From a virus, in IMG/VR virus record IMGVR_UViG_3300025009_000050, positions 62,001 to 126,000 of that record: a DNA stretch of 64,000 nucleotides. The stretch is one strand, 5' to 3'. A model generated the notes under the pieces. That model had not been told where the DNA came from, searched no databases, and saw only the letters and a list, made by a program, of their open reading frames with translations. Every line of letters begins with the position of its first letter. Positions within the stretch are counted from its first letter, which is position 1. Both the position numbers and the translations under genes were made by a program. Shown one piece after another: positions 11,596-18,896 of this stretch.

Positions 11596-12072
11596 GTGTT
11601 TTCATTAACTCTTAATGTTTTAAGTCTTATAATGGCTCTGATACTATTCAAAATAGTATCAGGGAAGAATAAGGAGATATCATCTCTAAAGGAAGAAATA
11701 TATTCCTATAAGAGAGAGATCCAAGATCTGAAAATAATTAATCAGTCAGTAGCTAAGTCTAGCATAGTCCCTGAGTCTAGGAAAGCTAGCATACATGCAA
11801 GTTCATCTCCTAACACAAAAATACCAAATAGGGTCAATGGCCATATAGAGAAAAAGTCAGTTAAGACTTACGACATTGACCCAGTACAAACAGCTATTGT
11901 ACTTGGTGATGATACTCATAAGACGAGTCATAGTAATTCTCAACATCATAATTCTCATAGCAATCACAGCTCACACAGTTCTCATGATCATAACAGTCAT
12001 AGTTATTCAGATAATGGCTCCTATGATTCTGGATCTTGCGGTGGTGATTACGGTGGTTGTGGATGTGATTAA
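11596..12072 (+). CDS. Membrane-anchored His/Ser-rich protein
   Basis: GTG 11596; 158 residues. One N-terminal membrane segment (LTLNVLSLIMALILFKIV) is followed by a coiled-coil-like charged region, then a stretch of about 40 residues dominated by His, Ser and Asn (HNSHSNHSSHSSHD), ending [11 protein letters not shown]. The His-rich and Gly-Cys tail suggests metal sequestration or an interaction surface. A similar C-terminus occurs in some bacterial membrane proteins of unknown role. Confidence 0.6.
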   Translation: MFSLTLNVLSLIMALILFKIVSGKNKEISSLKEEIYSYKREIQDLKIINQSVAKSSIVPESRKASIHASSSPNTKIPNRVNGHIEKKSVKTYDIDPVQTAIVLGDDTHKTSHSNSQHHNSHSNHSSHSSHDHNSHSYSDNGSYDSGSCGGDYGGCGCD

Positions 12073-12307
12073 TGCGGGAGATATTGTAGTATCAACTGAG
12101 AATTACGAACGGAATGGGCACCTTATAATCATGGATAAATGTTATGTGATACGAAAAAGCACTCGGTGTATTGCCGTGAATAATGTATATCGCTGCATTC
12201 ATAAGGAACACTGGGATACTTGTCCAAAATTAACATTAAACTTTATTGAAAATCCATTAGGTTTATGCTCACATAGATTTATAAAAATAGATAAAGGGAG
12301 AGATTAG
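12065..12307 (+). CDS. Small cysteine-containing family protein (AGDIV variant)
   Basis: GTG 12065 follows GGTGGTTGTGGAT and overlaps the previous stop; 80 residues. [45 protein letters not shown] and LCSHRFIKI follow the order of the DQIV family. The long open frame upstream of it is a shadow of the previous gene. Confidence 0.55.
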   Translation: MINAGDIVVSTENYERNGHLIIMDKCYVIRKSTRCIAVNNVYRCIHKEHWDTCPKLTLNFIENPLGLCSHRFIKIDKGRD

Positions 12308-12309
12308 TA

Positions 12310-12885
12310 TTGATTCCTATTGTAATTGAACAGACGATGAATGGTGAGAGGTCTTACGATATCTATTCAAGATTGTTGAAGGATCGCATCATAATCTTAG
12401 GCGGAGAGATTGATGATTATATGGCTAATGCCATAGTTGCTCAGATGTTGTTCCTTGAAAGTGATAATCCAGAAAAAGATATCAGCTTATATATTAATTC
12501 CCCTGGTGGTGTAGTCACTGCTGGAATGGCAATATATGATACTATGCAGTACATTAAAGCTGACGTAGCCACCATATGCGTTGGACAAGCCGCCAGTATG
12601 GGGGCTTTCCTGTTGGCAGCAGGAACCAAGGGTAAGAGATTCTCATTGCCAAGCTCCCGTATAATGATTCACCAGCCCTCAGGCGGGTCACGTGGTCAAG
12701 CTACTGATATTCAGATTCAGGCTGCTGAGATATTACGTATGAAGGACGAACTTAACAGAATTTTATCTGAGAATACAGGCCAACCCTTGGAGAAAGTTCA
12801 AATTGATACTGAGCGTGACTTCTTCATGTCCGCTACTGAATCATTAGCTTATGGACTAATTGATTCTGTAATAAAGAGCAAGTAG
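12310..12885 (+). CDS. clpP: ClpP-like ATP-dependent protease proteolytic subunit
   Basis: TTG 12310; 191 residues, the normal length of mature ClpP. The catalytic triad is intact: S96 in GQAASMGA, H121 in RIMIHQP and D170 in ERDFFMSA. The YINSPGG oxyanion motif, GSRGQATDI handle motif and YGLID end are typical. ClpP forms tetradecamers that degrade proteins fed by ClpX/A/C; no phage Clp ATPase is seen here, so it would use the host unfoldase. No signal peptide or propeptide. It lies inside the small-protein/tRNA zone. Confidence 0.95.
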   Translation: MIPIVIEQTMNGERSYDIYSRLLKDRIIILGGEIDDYMANAIVAQMLFLESDNPEKDISLYINSPGGVVTAGMAIYDTMQYIKADVATICVGQAASMGAFLLAAGTKGKRFSLPSSRIMIHQPSGGSRGQATDIQIQAAEILRMKDELNRILSENTGQPLEKVQIDTERDFFMSATESLAYGLIDSVIKSK

Positions 12886-12904
12886 GTGAAAGGTCATAGG
12901 AAAT

Positions 12905-13171
12905 ATGAGTAACGAAAGACTTAACGTTGATGAGATGGTTATCTTCCATGAGACTAACGGTCCTTATGAGGAACTATCAGGCAACATCTTTACAATAGGA
13001 AAAACAATTGAATGTTTCGGATGCAATGGACCTACAGGACAAAGAGTCTGTTATGGACAGACGATATACATCCATGGACTTAATATGGAAAAATACTCAT
13101 GGTGTTCGTGGACTGTAAGGAAAATTAAGTCAACTGACTCATTAGAAGACTTACTTGTTAATGGATGGTGA
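12905..13171 (+). CDS. Small cysteine-containing 'DEMV' family protein
   Basis: ATG 12905; 88 residues. MSNERLNVDEMVIFHETNG, ECFGCNGPTGQRVCYGQTIYI and YSWCSWTVRKI align residue by residue with the next gene, a recent tandem duplication. Cys pattern CxxC...C...C suggests a metal site. Confidence 0.62.
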   Translation: MSNERLNVDEMVIFHETNGPYEELSGNIFTIGKTIECFGCNGPTGQRVCYGQTIYIHGLNMEKYSWCSWTVRKIKSTDSLEDLLVNGW

Positions 13172-13173
13172 TT

Positions 13174-13437
13174 ATGGGGGGTATAAGTAACGAAAGTCTT
13201 AGTATAGACGAAATAGTTATTTTTCATAGGACTGAAGGAATCAAAGAAGAACTGCTAGGCAAGGCTTTTATTATAGAAAAAATTAAACCATGTAGAAGAA
13301 CTTGTAGACCTATGGGAGACGATGTATGTTATGGAGTACACATATTTATACGTGGTCTTGTAAGAGAAGACTGTACCTGGTGTTCATGGACTGTGAGAAA
13401 GGCCACGGATGCTGATTCATTAGAAGACTTACTTTAG
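13174..13437 (+). CDS. Small cysteine-containing 'DEIV' family protein
   Basis: ATG 13174 (ATG 13165 is an alternative); 87 residues. ISNESLSIDEIVIFHRTEG, PCRRTCRPMGDDVCYGVHIFI and CTWCSWTVRKA parallel the preceding gene. It ends just before the non-coding RNA at 13460. Confidence 0.62.
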   Translation: MGGISNESLSIDEIVIFHRTEGIKEELLGKAFIIEKIKPCRRTCRPMGDDVCYGVHIFIRGLVREDCTWCSWTVRKATDADSLEDLL

Positions 13438-13459
13438 ATAGTAGATTTGTTAATAATAC

Positions 13460-13789
13460 TAATGAGGGAATGTTGGCTTAGAGGCAGCCATTCGCGAAAG
13501 CGAAGTTGATATCAAAATACTTAACAAAGTATAAGGTATTGACTCATCTAAGGAGTTGCGAGTACGTGAAAGCTACATCATGTAACAAGCATGTATAGAT
13601 ATCGTACAGGGGAAACATACGGAAAACTGTTAGCTGAAAAGAGTTAGTATAGTGACGCGTGATTTAATCAACAGTCAAAGGTTGTTATGAAAGCGGCATA
13701 CTCAAGTATCATTGGGCTCTTGTTAGGTCTAATGGTGCAATGCTATACTAGACCCTCAGAGCATTTGGCGTAATAGCACACCCTCATTA
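13460..13789 (+). ncRNA. 330-nt RNA mimicking the 23S rRNA GTPase-associated centre
   Basis: TAATGAGGG (13460-13468) pairs perfectly with CCCTCATTA (13781-13789). Directly inside, 13469-13492 matches the helix-43 hairpin of 23S rRNA (core TTGGCTTAGA..GCAGCC) at 21 of 24 positions, compared from memory with E. coli; the terminal G-C pair is replaced by A-U. At 13768-13777 GCGTAATAGC is identical to the helix-44 loop. These are the two rRNA hairpins that bind L11 and contact EF-G and EF-Tu. In rRNA they are ~10 bases apart; here ~275 bases lie between, with many hairpins (for example TTCGC-GAAA-GCGAA and GGTCTA/TAGACC). No ORF with a ribosome binding site. Confidence 0.8.
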
Positions 13790-13812
13790 ATATTATAATT
13801 ATAGGAGGTACT

Positions 13813-14064
13813 ATGTTTGAGGTAGACCAGATAGTTACATATAGTGGTAATATAGCTAAAAACTATAATAAACCATGCATAATAGTACATGTTTGTCCAT
13901 GTGGGACCAAGAATTGCGATATTGTTGAATGTGCACACCAGCATGTATTATTAGCAGGAAAATATAGAAAGCATAATAGCTATGGCCCGATATGTTCTAA
14001 TAGATTAAAGAAGTTAAAGAAAGATGCACCCGTAGACAACATAGTAACATCATGGATTGAATAA
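13813..14064 (+). CDS. Small cysteine-containing 'DQIV' family protein
   Basis: ATG 13813 follows TAGGAGGTACT; 83 residues. MFEVDQIVTYSGNI is the clearest family N-terminus. CIIVHVCPCGTKNCDIVEC and a C-terminal YGPICSNRLKKL complete the pattern. It begins 24 bases after the rRNA-mimic RNA. Confidence 0.65.
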   Translation: MFEVDQIVTYSGNIAKNYNKPCIIVHVCPCGTKNCDIVECAHQHVLLAGKYRKHNSYGPICSNRLKKLKKDAPVDNIVTSWIE

Positions 14065-14065
14065 C

Positions 14066-14332
14066 ATGGATACACCAATGTTTGAACTAGATCAGATAGT
14101 TACATATATGGGTTTGGTTCCAAATAATATTGGTAAACTAGCAGTAATATCTGGAACTTATGAATGCCCTATCAGCTTTGCATGTCAATTATTATTCAGT
14201 AAAATAAATAGATGTACAAAGCAGAGAGTTACTCTGATGACAAAGGGAATTACACATGGTCCAATATGTACACAGTATGTAAGTTCTGAAGTTAGGGAAC
14301 TAGAATCTAGAGAATGGTTGGGATATGAATAA
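14066..14332 (+). CDS. Small cysteine-containing 'DQIV' family protein
   Basis: ATG 14066, with ATG 14078 (MFELDQIVTYMG) also possible; about 88 residues. It has YECPISFACQL, NRCTKQRVTLM and HGPICTQYV, matching the preceding paralogue (QHVLLAG...YGPIC). Confidence 0.62.
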   Translation: MDTPMFELDQIVTYMGLVPNNIGKLAVISGTYECPISFACQLLFSKINRCTKQRVTLMTKGITHGPICTQYVSSEVRELESREWLGYE

Positions 14333-14361
14333 AGGAACGAGTATTTATACTAACTGTAAGA

Positions 14362-14532
14362 ATGGCACCTAATGATGTGCTATTAACTAATGAAGACGAA
14401 TTAAATCAATTACTAGAAGAAGGTTGGTGCGTATCAAGTTGCACACCAATGAGAGCAGCAGGCATGGGTACTGGAATAGATCGTTGGCCATACTCTTATT
14501 TCGCATCAGTAGTAGTACTTCAGAAAGCTTAA
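14362..14532 (+). CDS. Small hypothetical protein, start uncertain
   Basis: From ATG 14362 the product is 56 residues: MAPNDVLLTNEDELNQLLEEGW, CTPMRAAGMGTG and YFASVVVLQKA. The frame stays open and sensible seven codons further (VFILTVR before MAP), and AAAGGA lies just ahead of that, so the true start may be a non-ATG codon at 14341-14347. The shape (EDELNxLLxEGWxV.. then YFASVVVLxK) is that of small DUF1737/DUF4177-like proteins. Function unknown. Confidence 0.55.
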   Translation: MAPNDVLLTNEDELNQLLEEGWCVSSCTPMRAAGMGTGIDRWPYSYFASVVVLQKA

Positions 14533-14550
14533 AATAAAGGAGAGGTACAT

Positions 14551-15630
14551 ATGATTATCATAAAACAAGATGCTTCAGTAAGAAAGAAATTAGATAGTGA
14601 GAATAGATTCTTATCTATATTCAACTCAGAAAATGGTTCATACTTGCGTACAGGTATCATAGAAAATGGAAAAGATACTGGTGTTAACCCGTTTATGACA
14701 GATTACCCGGAATTACTAGATCTGGGAATCATGGGCCGCTGTAAGAACGCACATTTATGTGATGTTGGGTGTTACCAGGGTAAGAAGTCTGAAGGTGAAA
14801 ATATGTCACTGGAGGATTATAAAACTATAATTGATCAGTTCCATGGTAAGGTGTTCCAGGTTGCACTTGGTGGTGCTGGAAGTCCTGATGAACATGAAAA
14901 CTTTGAAGAGATTTTAAAGTATACAAGGGACTCTGGTGTTATACCTAATTATACCACAAGTGGTATTGGAGTAGATGAGCGCATAGCCCAGTTAACTAAG
15001 CAGTACTGTGGTGCTGTTGCTGTATCATTCTACCGTAAAGAATATACATATAGAGCAATTGATTTATTCCTCCAAGCTGGTTGCAAAACTAATATCCACT
15101 ATGTACTCTCAGAAGATAGCATTGAGGAAGCTACTAATAGGCTTAAACGCAATGCCTTCCCAGCAGGTATTAATGCAATAATCTTTTTGATGCATAAGCC
15201 AGTAGGATGTGGTTCAGATAAGCTTGTACTCAGAGATGAGCAAAAGATTAAAAACTTCTTTAAAGTAGCAATGGACAAACATCCATTTAAAATTGGGTTT
15301 GACAGTTGCTCAGTACCTGGTATACTTAACTATGCTAAGGAATCGGTGTTAGTCGATTCGGTAGATACCTGTGAAGGTGGACGTTTTAGCTGTTATATAG
15401 GCGCTGATATGGTCATGGTACCTTGCAGTTTTGATCAACAACGTAAGTATGGTGTATCACTAAGAGGAAAGACTGTAGAGGAAGCATGGAACTCTGATGA
15501 GTTTAAAGCTTTTCGCAATAAGCTAGTAGAGGCTTGTCCACAATGCCCAAACCATAGTGAATGTATGGGCGGTTGTCCACTTGAGCCATCCATAGTATTG
15601 TGTACCAGTAAGGAAAGGATGATAATATGA
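14551..15630 (+). CDS. Radical SAM protein with SPASM-like C-terminus
   Basis: ATG 14551 after AAGGAGAGGTACAT; 359 residues. The cluster region reads RCKNAHLCDVGCYQG, giving C64-x5-C70-x3-C74 rather than the usual CxxxCxxC. ALGGAGSPDEHENF is the GGE-like motif, and FNxF.. to NIHYVLSE is barrel sequence. The C-terminal Cys set (CEGGRFSC, VPCSF, CPQCPNHSEC, GGCP) is a SPASM-type auxiliary-cluster domain. Such enzymes modify peptides or proteins; the substrate is unknown. It lies 2-3 kb upstream of the TDFVTNSSSS genes, a possible but unproven link. Confidence 0.8.
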   Translation: MIIIKQDASVRKKLDSENRFLSIFNSENGSYLRTGIIENGKDTGVNPFMTDYPELLDLGIMGRCKNAHLCDVGCYQGKKSEGENMSLEDYKTIIDQFHGKVFQVALGGAGSPDEHENFEEILKYTRDSGVIPNYTTSGIGVDERIAQLTKQYCGAVAVSFYRKEYTYRAIDLFLQAGCKTNIHYVLSEDSIEEATNRLKRNAFPAGINAIIFLMHKPVGCGSDKLVLRDEQKIKNFFKVAMDKHPFKIGFDSCSVPGILNYAKESVLVDSVDTCEGGRFSCYIGADMVMVPCSFDQQRKYGVSLRGKTVEEAWNSDEFKAFRNKLVEACPQCPNHSECMGGCPLEPSIVLCTSKERMII

Positions 15631-15926
15631 TTTGGAATGATAAAGAAATAGTTTCTGTTGGTGATTTAATAAACTCTGTTGTATCATGTACTTCTCCTGA
15701 GGAAGCTGCAGAGTTTATAAGACTGTACAAAATGGAAAATGACAATGCCGAGAATCTTATAGGGTATCTAACTGGGTATCTTAGTAAGGATGAAAAGCAT
15801 AGAATACAGGAGTTATTTAACGTAGAACATCCAATATTCGGTAAAACAGATCCTACTACTGAAGAAGCATTTAATGCGGGTATAAAGTTCGCCAAAATGC
15901 TGATTGCTGAGGAGGAGAAGGAATGA
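15627..15926 (+). CDS. Hypothetical protein downstream of the radical SAM gene
   Basis: ATG 15627 overlaps the radical SAM stop (ATGA); 99 residues, acidic and helical. The segment SPEEAAEFIRLYKMENDNAENLIGYLTGYLSKD looks like a helical partner or substrate-like protein. Translational coupling suggests a functional link. No family recognised. Confidence 0.6.
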   Translation: MIWNDKEIVSVGDLINSVVSCTSPEEAAEFIRLYKMENDNAENLIGYLTGYLSKDEKHRIQELFNVEHPIFGKTDPTTEEAFNAGIKFAKMLIAEEEKE

Positions 15927-16312
15927 AAATACTGATCAATACATCTCATGGTGGATTTGGTTTCTCTGATAAAGTGTATGAAGAGTTGATAAGTATTGGA
16001 TGGTCAGTATTCGAAACTGAAAGCTTCATTGCAGTTGAATCTGATGCCAAAATCTTTAAGAGAACTAGAAACAAACCCAAGGAAAAACCTTGGTACGGTG
16101 ATGGAGATAACTACTGCTTTCAATATAAGATGATTGAAGAAGGAGTTAGGCTCAATCCTGATATTATAGCTATTGTTGAAAAACTAGGAACAGAAGCAAA
16201 TACTCATTACAGTAATATTAAGGTTGTCGAAATACCAGATGATGTAGACTGGGAAATTGTAGACTATGATGGAGCAGAATGGATAGCTGAAAAACATCGT
16301 ACTTGGCGTTAA
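15923..16312 (+). CDS. Hypothetical conserved phage protein
   Basis: ATG 15923 overlaps the previous stop; 129 residues. MKILINTSHGGFGFSDKVYEEL is a recurrent start in Firmicutes phage proteins of unknown function, and the C-terminus IVEIPDDVDWEIxDYDGAEWIAE is typical of the same group. Confidence 0.65.
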   Translation: MKILINTSHGGFGFSDKVYEELISIGWSVFETESFIAVESDAKIFKRTRNKPKEKPWYGDGDNYCFQYKMIEEGVRLNPDIIAIVEKLGTEANTHYSNIKVVEIPDDVDWEIVDYDGAEWIAEKHRTWR

Positions 16313-16324
16313 GGAGCATCTATT

Positions 16325-16483
16325 ATGAGTAAATACCTCGTGATACAAGAAGTAACAGTTTCGATTGAAGTAGAGGCTAATAATGTTGATGAAGCTAGAG
16401 ACAAAGCATTCTCTATTCCTATAGATGAATGGGATAATGTTGATGTAACAGATTTTAGTATAACCGAACATACAGACTGGTAG
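16325..16483 (+). CDS. 52-residue hypothetical protein
   Basis: ATG 16325 after AAGGAGCATCTATT; ends TAG 16481-16483. The product MSKYLVIQEVTVSIEVEANNVDEARDKA is a beta-alpha-type small protein of the DpnD/PcfM-like appearance (VExxNxxEAxxKA). Function unknown. Confidence 0.6.
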   Translation: MSKYLVIQEVTVSIEVEANNVDEARDKAFSIPIDEWDNVDVTDFSITEHTDW

Positions 16484-16491
16484 GTGATAAT

Positions 16492-16608
16492 ATGTGCCCA
16501 TGTCATGATTGTAAAGGATTTTACTTCACAAGTGTAGATTCTTGTTATGCACATTGTGATGAATATAAAGATTTTATTACAACGCTTGGAGATGATGCCG
16601 ATGTATGA
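16492..16608 (+). CDS. 38-residue Cys-rich protein
   Basis: ATG 16492 after TAGGTGATAAT; stop TGA 16606-16608. MCPCHDCKGFYFTSVDSCYAHC carries five Cys and two His in the first 25 residues, a plausible mini zinc finger. It overlaps the next gene's start by eight bases. Confidence 0.5.
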   Translation: MCPCHDCKGFYFTSVDSCYAHCDEYKDFITTLGDDADV

Positions 16609-16921
16609 ATACAAAGCTAAAGTAATCAACGTTGTAGACGGAGATACGATTGATGCCGAAGTAGATGTTGGTTTCTATACCAAAATGGTATTAAGATTTA
16701 GACTACTCGGAGTTAACTGTCCTGAAATGCATGGTGAAAATAGCCTAGCAGGAGATGCAGCCAGAGACTTTACTTGTCTTCATCTAGATGGTAATGAAGT
16801 TACTCTGAGGACATATAAGGCAGACTCATTTGGTAGATGGCTCTGTGAAGTACTGATTAATGGCATTAACTTTAATGATCTGCTAATCAAAGAAGGATAT
16901 GCTATCCCCTACAAGAAATAG
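16601..16921 (+). CDS. Staphylococcal-nuclease-like (thermonuclease) protein
   Basis: ATG 16601, nine bases after GGAG; 106 residues. MYEYKAKVINVVDGDTIDAEVD, RFRLLGVNCPE, ADSFGRWLCEVLI and DLLIKEGYAIPY are the SNase OB-fold motifs with the catalytic Asp, Arg and Glu positions represented. It is single-domain and without a signal peptide, so probably cytoplasmic. It may act in DNA or RNA turnover. Confidence 0.85.
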   Translation: MYEYKAKVINVVDGDTIDAEVDVGFYTKMVLRFRLLGVNCPEMHGENSLAGDAARDFTCLHLDGNEVTLRTYKADSFGRWLCEVLINGINFNDLLIKEGYAIPYKK

Positions 16922-16929
16922 GTGATTAA

Positions 16930-17436
16930 ATGAAAGAGTTTGTAATTGCTGACCTACATCTAGGTCATCGCAATATCTTAGAATACGAACCTCGTCCATG
17001 TTATTCAGTAGAAGAGATGGACGAGTTCTTAATTCATAACTGGAACGAGACTATATCAGATGAAGATATAGTATGGGTTCTTGGAGACTTCGCATTATGC
17101 GGCTCTGACAGGATCATTGAACTCGTAGGAAGACTTAATGGAAGGAAAAGATTAATCAAGGGCAATCATGACAAGAAAACTCCAACATTCTGGAAGAAAG
17201 CTGGGTTTGAGAATTATTATGATAGCCCTATACATAGATTAATAAGACAGCAGTGGGTAGTTTTATCTCACGAACCCGTACCAATTGAACCTGAATGGAT
17301 TAATGTACATGGTCATACACATAGTCAACCTACAGGACTTAATCCTAACACACATAGGTGTGTTAGTGTAGAATTAATTAACTATAGGCCAATTCTGCTT
17401 GACATAGTACTAAGGAGAAACTATAATGCGATTTGA
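16930..17436 (+). CDS. Calcineurin-like metallophosphoesterase
   Basis: ATG 16930 after AGGTGATTAA; 168 residues. The five metal motifs are present: ADLHLGH, LGDFALCG, KGNHDK, LSHEP and GHTHSQ. This size and order match small phage/bacterial phosphoesterases acting on phosphodiesters, but the substrate is unknown. It overlaps the next gene by 11 bases. Confidence 0.88.
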   Translation: MKEFVIADLHLGHRNILEYEPRPCYSVEEMDEFLIHNWNETISDEDIVWVLGDFALCGSDRIIELVGRLNGRKRLIKGNHDKKTPTFWKKAGFENYYDSPIHRLIRQQWVVLSHEPVPIEPEWINVHGHTHSQPTGLNPNTHRCVSVELINYRPILLDIVLRRNYNAI

Positions 17437-17656
17437 TATTGATGAAATCATTATGCTTTATAATAAAGCACATATAGTAATCAATACAGAAGACTGCATC
17501 TTTACTGATTGCGATAAGGTCGAATGTGGAAGACAAGGCGTACTAATAAAATATATAGGAAAAGATACATGTGATCTAGATGATCGTTGGTGGTGTTCGA
17601 GTTCATTGACCAAGATAGATACCAAAGATGAAAATATATTGAAAGGACTCATGTGA
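17426..17656 (+). CDS. Small cysteine-containing 'DEII' family protein
   Basis: ATG 17426 after AAGGAGAAACTATA; 76 residues. MRFDIDEIIMLYNKA, DCIFTDCDKVECGRQGVLI and WWCSSSLTKI follow the DQIV family pattern, the most downstream member in the window. Confidence 0.6.
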   Translation: MRFDIDEIIMLYNKAHIVINTEDCIFTDCDKVECGRQGVLIKYIGKDTCDLDDRWWCSSSLTKIDTKDENILKGLM

Positions 17657-17661
17657 TAAGT

Positions 17662-17946
17662 ATGAAAGTAAGAACAGATTTCGTAACCAATAGTAGCTCA
17701 TCTAGTTTTGTTATTATGAAGAAAGATATAACCGCTGAACAAGCTAGAGCTATAATAGATTACAGTGAGCATGATCTTTATAAATCATTGTTCGGTGGTA
17801 AAGAGTACAGCGGAGACTATTGGAGTGTAACAGATGGAGCTGAATTCATTCATGGGTTTACCACAATGGATAATGGTTACATGTCAGACTTTATGGAATT
17901 GTTAGGTATTCCATTAAATGTTGTTGAGTTCGATGATTATTCATAG
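17662..17946 (+). CDS. TDFVTNSSSS-start protein 1
   Basis: ATG 17662; 94 residues. It starts MKVRTDFVTNSSSSSFVI, a strikingly conserved leader-like N-terminus seen in many Firmicutes hypothetical proteins, here in four consecutive genes. The rest (EQARAIIDYSEHDLYKSLFGGKEY) is unique. Function unknown; the invariant head with variable body could be a recognition or processing signal. Confidence 0.7.
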   Translation: MKVRTDFVTNSSSSSFVIMKKDITAEQARAIIDYSEHDLYKSLFGGKEYSGDYWSVTDGAEFIHGFTTMDNGYMSDFMELLGIPLNVVEFDDYS

Positions 17947-17955
17947 GAGGAAATT

Positions 17956-18396
17956 ATGAAAATACGTACAGACTTCGTAACCAATAGTAGCTCAACTAGT
18001 TACTGCTTACTAGGAGTTAATGTTAGGGAAGAAGAATTAAAGAAACTTGTTATGAACACGATAACTTTCGCTTATCTGGTTGATGAATTAAAAGACAGTT
18101 ATGAACAAGATAAGAAGTACGATAAGGATCTCAAGTTCATAGATTGGTATATAGACAACTATGGATTTAGCGAACTACTGGATCATACCGTAAACACAAT
18201 AGCTAAGGATGTACAAGTATACACGTTCGAATACGAAAGACCATGTGCTGGATGTGATCTTCCTTATACTGTTTCTCGTTATTCTAATAAAACCTATAAT
18301 GAGGTTAAAGAGATAGTAGCCGAACAGATAACCAGCATGGGTATTCCTACTGAATCAAAAGATCTTAGACAATATGATATCATAGAGAATAACTAG
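17956..18396 (+). CDS. TDFVTNSSSS-start protein 2
   Basis: ATG 17956 after TAGGAGGAAATT; 146 residues, head MKIRTDFVTNSSSTSYCL. The body includes FEYERPCAGCDLPYTV. Second of four tandem genes with 2-10 base spacing, so one operon. Confidence 0.7.
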   Translation: MKIRTDFVTNSSSTSYCLLGVNVREEELKKLVMNTITFAYLVDELKDSYEQDKKYDKDLKFIDWYIDNYGFSELLDHTVNTIAKDVQVYTFEYERPCAGCDLPYTVSRYSNKTYNEVKEIVAEQITSMGIPTESKDLRQYDIIENN

Positions 18397-18405
18397 GAGG
18401 TTGAA

Positions 18406-18894
18406 ATGAAGATAAGAACCGACTTTGTAACTAACAGCTCTAGCTCTAGTTACATTATAGGAGTTAGGAATATCGAACTTACAGAAGAAGGGTTACTAGC
18501 AGCCCTCTTAGGTGGGAATACTCAACAAGGATTTGGCTCATTTGTGATACGTAAATTAGCTCATGAGATTCTTGATAGTATTACAATAAACGATGATACT
18601 ATGAAATACTATAAAGAGGAAATAGGTTATTCGCAAGAGGAAATTGAGCTAATAGTGAATGCTCCCATTACTACAGTCGAGCAGGTACAAGAATACTATG
18701 CCGATATCCCTAACTATGAAATATTGGAGTCATATCAATATTGTATACAGTTGGTTAATGAAGGTTACACGATATATAGAACTCAACGTGATACGTGGAG
18801 CTTTCCATGGGACTTCCTATATGATAACGTACATGATAACACTTATAAAGACGATAATGTATCTATATTTGTTACTGAAAACTACGGGGTGTAA
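18406..18894 (+). CDS. TDFVTNSSSS-start protein 3
   Basis: ATG 18406 after TAGGAGGTTGAA; 162 residues, head MKIRTDFVTNSSSSSYII. The body is acidic and helical (SQEEIELIVNAPITTVEQVQ). Third of the tandem set. Confidence 0.7.
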   Translation: MKIRTDFVTNSSSSSYIIGVRNIELTEEGLLAALLGGNTQQGFGSFVIRKLAHEILDSITINDDTMKYYKEEIGYSQEEIELIVNAPITTVEQVQEYYADIPNYEILESYQYCIQLVNEGYTIYRTQRDTWSFPWDFLYDNVHDNTYKDDNVSIFVTENYGV

Positions 18895-18896
18895 TA

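Noticed and set aside
11876-12064. N-terminal extension of the 12065 gene
   Set aside because: These codons are the Ile-rich shadow of the His/Ser-rich gene 11596-12072; GTG 12065 has the proper site and family N-terminus.
13460-13789. Fragment of a genuine 23S rRNA gene or host contamination
   Set aside because: Only the two helix 43/44 hairpins match; the 275 bases between them and all flanking sequence are unrelated to rRNA, and flanking phage genes are continuous.
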